Of a stretch of DNA of 64,000 bases, positions 63,910-64,000 are shown in pieces (within the stretch, counting starts at the first letter, position 1; every line of letters starts with the position of its first letter). The notes under the pieces were generated by a model that had not been told where the DNA came from, searched no databases, and was given only the letters and a program-made list of their open reading frames with translations. The stretch comes from Deferribacteres bacterium. Its GTDB lineage: Bacteria > Zhuqueibacterota > Zhuqueibacteria > Zhuqueibacterales > Geothermadaptataceae. The stretch is taken from contig JACKDE010000004.1 in assembly GCA_020633675.1 (NCBI GenBank), positions 124,001-188,000 on the forward strand. Direction: 5' to 3'. The position numbers and the translations under genes are program-made.

Positions 63910-63946
63910 GCGTCTAAATCGTTTGCCAACACGACGAGATTTTTTC

Positions 63947-64000
63947 ATGTCAACAAATGCCTTCCCCGCCCTGCCGCTTGCCGAGTGGCAAGACACCCGC
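63947..64000 (+). CDS. DUF5996-like protein, 5' fragment
   Basis: Eighteen codons before the window edge read MSTNAFPALPLAEWQDTR. This matches the start of DUF5996 proteins, whose N-terminus has a similar PALPxxxWxDT pattern. The gene runs out of the window. It lies just right of the MITE-like element, so its promoter may overlap that insertion. Confidence 0.6.
   Translation, partial: MSTNAFPALPLAEWQDTR

Larger units (their letters stand above)
63342..63946. other. Gene-free region rich in small repeats
   Basis: About 600 bases with no convincing gene. It holds the likely promoter of the cysteine-peptide cassette (right of 63341), a degenerate heptamer array, a palindromic REP-like element and a MITE-like element, described separately. 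Confidence 0.75.

Overview
The window looks like a chromosomal segment of a Gram-negative bacterium of the FCB superphylum (Calditrichota / KSB1 / Ignavibacteria-like; the exact phylum is my inference). The evidence is a TonB-dependent receptor with a carboxypeptidase-regulatory-like N-terminal domain, a PorV-type outer-membrane protein, many signal peptides and lipoboxes, and four secreted proteins ending in a type-IX-like or FlgD-like C-terminal domain, three of them with the signature YPNPFNPST. These traits are typical of that superphylum.

Region 1 (1-17.1 kb, minus strand) is the core translation and transcription cluster. In transcription order it runs tRNA-Thr(UGU), tRNA-Tyr, tRNA-Gly, tRNA-Thr(GGU), tRNA-Trp, secE, nusG, rplK, rplA, rplJ, rplL, rpoB, rpoC, rpsL, rpsG, fusA, tuf, rpsJ. 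A near-consensus promoter lies just upstream of the first tRNA, a second candidate promoter precedes rpsL, and a strong intrinsic terminator follows tuf, so rpsJ probably belongs to a separate S10 unit that continues past the left edge.

Region 2 (17.1-47.5 kb) is an alpha-glucan (starch/maltodextrin) utilisation locus built around a LacI-type regulator. To its left, on the minus strand, follow a two-domain parvulin lipoprotein, a TonB receptor, a very large acidic-repeat surface protein, a PorV-like protein, a five-module beta-sandwich protein, an FG-GAP/ASPIC protein, a TPR-SGNH membrane protein, a GH13 lipoprotein and a YfgM-like TPR protein. To its right, on the plus strand, are a secreted GH13 enzyme, a sodium:solute symporter, two large GH13 enzymes with a TAAATG junction, and an aldo/keto reductase. 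Two TGGAA-N4-TTCCA inverted repeats in the divergent intergenic region are candidate LacI operators. The combined picture is surface binding, import and hydrolysis of glucans, with uptake of the released sugar.

Region 3 (47.5-64 kb) is accessory. It holds a 43-residue membrane miniprotein, an orphan FtsX/MacB-type permease, a membrane-anchored receiver-like protein, a PEGA lipoprotein, a parvulin lipoprotein, a MATE transporter, a DUF2868/DUF3482 membrane-GTPase pair, a CNNM/CBS protein, and three lipoproteins of unknown function, two of them tandem paralogues. It ends with a translationally coupled three-gene cassette (MauE/DoxX-like membrane protein, one-cysteine redoxin, secreted peptide with eight cysteines). 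That cassette is my strongest candidate for an undescribed system. The segment also carries period-7 and period-6 tandem repeats, a palindromic REP-like element, and a MITE-like element flanked by an 11-bp direct repeat. A DUF5996 gene begins at the right edge and is cut off.
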